Shown here: positions 60,893 through 64,000 of the stretch, in pieces | How the letters are laid out: each line of letters starts with the position of its first letter | How positions within the stretch are numbered: the stretch's first letter is position 1 | Assembly: GCA_026826555.1 (NCBI GenBank) | Contig: JAKSZT010054324.1 | Coordinates: forward strand, 7,821,973-7,885,972 | DNA: 64,000 bases | Source: Tolypeutes matacus | Lineage: Eukaryota > Chordata > Mammalia > Cingulata > Chlamyphoridae | Direction of reading: 5' to 3' | Notes under the pieces: generated by a model | Databases searched by the model: none | What the model was told of the DNA's origin: nothing | Seen by the model: only the letters and a program-made list of their open reading frames with translations | Position numbers and translations under genes: made by a program

Positions 60893-61960
60893 TAGCTTGA
60901 AAAAAGATTAATGCAGGATGAACTTAAATCAATGATGCATGCATTTAAAAGTATTTTTGCTAACATATAATATTAACCAGACTCAAGAGAAAATTTCTCT
61001 TAGTTACTAGCCTTAAAAAAGAGTGTTTAAAGCACACAGCTGTTAGAAAATGATTAGACTTTACCAAGGTATATCCTGGTGGCATGTTGCCTCAGGATAT
61101 CACAAGTATGGCCAGGCTGAGAAAACACACCTTTGTTCAGTGTGAAAAGGTCTTTTATGACCATAATGCAGTCTTGGTGTCATGCTCAATAGATGCTATA
61201 GAGATGAACTTTTTATTCCATGCTCCTATTGAAAACTTTTCATTTTCAGTTTGAAAATCTTGCCAGAGGAAAATGAATATGGCTGAATTGAAGGATTGGT
61301 TCTGCCGTACATGCACTGTGGGCTTGCATTCAGAACTTAAAAAGAGAGTAAAGATAAAGAAGCGCATGGTTGAGTATGATTCCATCTGACAGAGCTAGAA
61401 GGCACCTTTATCCCCAGGCAACCATTTAACTCTAGATTAAGGCTTGTGGTGCTGTGGCAGGAGGTGCAAAGAAATGCTAGTTGATTGTACAGGGTTTTAT
61501 TTTCATTCCATTTCTGTGTCAATGCATTTTCTTCTCTATTCCCATCATATATTTTGCTTTCTTTCTAACTTTTCTGTCTGTCTCCAGTCTGTTTATTAAA
61601 CATTTTAAGCCTCTCCTCCCTCATCTGTATAATTACTTTCTCTAACTTACTTTTCTACTCTCCCCCTTATTCTAGTCTTAACTCTTTCCATTCCTTCTCC
61701 AGCTTTCCATTCAAACTCTATTTAGCATTATTTGCTGGAAAAATGTGGGACAACCTCCCTCTCTTATTGCCCACATCCAATTATTTGCTGAATCTAGAAC
61801 AGTGTATCTCTATTTCCTTCTTGAGGTTCCCTTTGGCGGCTCTCATTTATATTTTCATTACATTTGGCTTTTCTATCTCTTTATATCTCTGCCCGAAATA
61901 AAACAACTTAAGACAAACTAACTAAAAAAATTTAATTGATTAATACCTATGGAACTGGGT
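60893..61960. other. Unassigned intergenic DNA
   Basis: No gene. The minus frames 61155-61385 and 61337-61522 are featureless. A pyrimidine-rich region from about 61550 may belong to the L2-like relic that follows. Confidence 0.45.
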
Positions 61961-62410
61961 ATGTATAACCCTTAGCTTTCATTCAGCCTCTTTGCAAGAG
62001 GCAAACAATTTATCTTTCAGTTTTTCAGCTCCTCTTTTCTCCAAGTCTGTTGAACTGATCCTAGTTTTCCCCAAATTCTGTAAAATTGTACTTCTACACC
62101 ATTATATTTTGTTTTCCCCTTTTCCTGTGTCAAACTTATTCCCTTTATTCCAAGACCTAGATCTAGTAATACATTTTTATATGTCACAAAGTTCACTCTT
62201 CCTTCTTTAACCCCTCATGATATTTGTGGTGCTTCTCTTAAAGCATTTATAATATTTTGCTTTGTTTAATAATTCTTTCACCACTTTCATCCCCTACCAG
62301 AATAAACTTTCTGAAGGCAGGAGTTGTAATCAGGAGTTGTATTTACCTTCTTTGACTTAGCACTGTGCCTTGCACTTAGGACAGAGCCCAATACATTATT
62401 AATTAAATTA
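61960..62410 (+). mobile_element. L2-like LINE 3' relic
   Basis: Pyrimidine-rich body, then gaaggcaggagttgtaatc near 62313 and cttagcactgtgccttgca near 62356, with acagagcccaatacatt close to the end: the L2 3' end plan, diverged. Plus strand. Its left limit is uncertain. Confidence 0.5.
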
Positions 62411-63490
62411 AAATATCCTGATACAGTTCTATATCTATAATGTTGTGGCCGTATCAATTAACACTTCTGGCTTCAGAAAAATTCCTGATTTCTGCCTTCA
62501 AACCTTGGGAGCATTGTAATACCAACACAATGGAACAGTTTTGGTCTCCTTCCAGCTAACTGAGCTTTGTCGAAAAATCATCCCATTCCAAAGAACAATC
62601 ACTAATGGCTTAGAATTACATAATTGCTAAACTGGTGTGATTATTCTTGTGTTCCCTGCATTATGTCTTATTGATAGGTCAGTTTTAAGCTGTAACAAGA
62701 CACTCAGTTATACTGTGAATTTGATCCATCCTGCTAGGTCCAGGAGTGTCCTAGATCCTGAGAGATGAGAAGAATAAGTATAAGAATTTTGTATCACTGG
62801 TTGATACACAGACGTGCTATGAGTTTTAATGGTAAATATTAAAAAATTCAGTTTGTGTATTCTTTTGGGGCTCCTTTTTAAAAATATTCTTCTGGATAAT
62901 TTGTGAAATACTACCTTCTCATCTTTAAAATTGTCTTGATATGGCCATATATCTACTTATATTTGACCATTTATTTAGTACCATATAACCATCAACATTT
63001 GTAAATCATGTATATCTGCATAACAATAAAAGTAAGAAAGATAACTCAAAAAGTTTAAGGGAATTATGGCATAGGTATTGCAGCAAAAGTGAAATATTAT
63101 AAATTTGAACTATCAATGAGTGAATGAAACATTAAGAACTGTCTCATTTAATGAAGAAAAGTAACACAAAGGACAATTTATTTTTCTCACATTTGACTAA
63201 TTAGCTGTCAGTCATATACCTTATTAATCTTAAATTTGATATCAGACCTGAGTATAACAAGACATTTGATTGACAGGACAATTCTTTTACACAGAGTAGT
63301 GGTATACTCATGTGTAACTAGATATTTGATTGATATATTGAAAACATCCATGTAGCTTATTAATTCAGTCTACAAGTTGATATTATCCAAAAGCAAAATG
63401 AAAGATGGTCAGCAAACAATTGATTATGCATTAATGTCTTATTTCTTATTTCTTTTGGTTAATACATAATTGCTATGAAATTAATTTTAC
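62411..63490. other. Unassigned AT-rich DNA
   Basis: No gene or repeat family that I can support. Confidence 0.5.
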
Positions 63491-63502
63491 TTTAGGGTTT
63501 AT

Positions 63503-63535
63503 TTTTATTTATTTATTTATTTATTTATTTATTGG
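63503..63535 (+). repeat. (TTTA)n simple repeat
   Basis: Eight or so TTTA units. The next 30 bases (ggcataaacaacaggaattt) resemble the antisense 3' tip of an MLT1-like LTR, so this may be a retroposed tail. Confidence 0.85.
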
Positions 63536-63569
63536 CATAAACAACAGGAATTTATTGTCTCATGTTTTT

Positions 63570-64000
63570 TTTTTATTTTTTAATTTTAAATGTTTGTTTT
63601 TTATATTATTAATGAAGCTTTAGATTACATAAATGTTACATAAAAAATATAGGGTATTCCCATATGCCCCACCTACTCCTCCTCCCACTTTCCCACATAA
63701 ACAACATCTTTCATTAGTGTGGAACCTTTGTTACAATTGAACACATATTCAAGCATTGCTACTAACCGTGGAATATAGTTTATATTATAGTTTACACTTT
63801 GCCCTGCATGATTTTATAAGTTATGAAAAATGTATAATGGCCTGTATCTGTCATTGCAATGTCATGCAGGACAATTCCAATATCCCGAAAATGCCCTATT
63901 CTTCCCTCTCCTTCCCCTGAGAACCTCTGATTGCCAGTGCCTTTATATCAATGATACAAGTTCTTCCATTGCTAGAATCATAATAAGTCTATAATAGAAT
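63570..64000 (-). mobile_element. L1 3' UTR, runs off the window
   Basis: Minus-strand L1 3' end of the same type as 10.73 and 52.2 kb (agattacataaatgttacat at about 63622, atagggtattcccatatgcc). Its A-rich tail is at the low-coordinate end near 63570-63610. The 5' limit lies beyond base 64000. Confidence 0.85.

Overview
This is a mammalian, AT-rich, gene-poor stretch. I found no intact protein-coding gene, spliced exon set, RNA gene or CRISPR array. It is built of LINE-1 (L1) elements of several ages, solo LTRs of a MaLR/MLT1-like type, old L2, MIR and MER5-like fragments, and unassigned DNA. The L1 3' UTRs, the LTRs and a tRNA-derived segment resemble repeats I associate with xenarthrans (armadillos, sloths, anteaters). 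That assignment rests on recall, not on a search. The lack of free-standing armadillo-type DAS SINEs would fit a sloth or anteater better than an armadillo.

Layout. 1-10.7 kb: relics (short L1 end, possible ERVL-type LTR, MIR, L2, one MLT1-like LTR). 10.7-21.0 kb: L1-A, a full-length minus-strand L1 that appears to be one insertion. It carries a solo LTR in its 5' UTR and a 5'-truncated processed pseudogene of ASNSD1 in ORF1. Its 3' UTR is very long and internally duplicated. 21.0-36.2 kb: ancient L1 fragments on both strands, split by L1-B (24.8-31.9 kb, minus strand, 18-bp target duplication). L1-B is itself split by an LTR, and another LTR interrupts an old L1 at 33.7 kb. 36.2-54.7 kb: mostly unassigned sequence with MIR, L2, MER5-like and LTR copies. 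It includes an LTR at 37.6 kb carrying a 5'-inverted (twin-primed) L1, an old plus-strand L1 at 47.5 kb, and an L2 at 52 kb interrupted by an L1 3' end. 54.7-60.9 kb: L1-C, a full-length plus-strand L1 with a YY1-like site at its 5' end, a repeated 5' UTR, broken ORFs and a different, short 3' UTR. 60.9-64.0 kb: unassigned DNA, an L2-like relic, and an L1 3' end running off the window.

Nothing here works as a pathway. What the window records is transposition history: target-site duplications give the order of nested insertions, and the L1 copies show at least three different 3' ends and three different 5' UTRs. All L1 ORFs are interrupted, so none should be able to move on its own.
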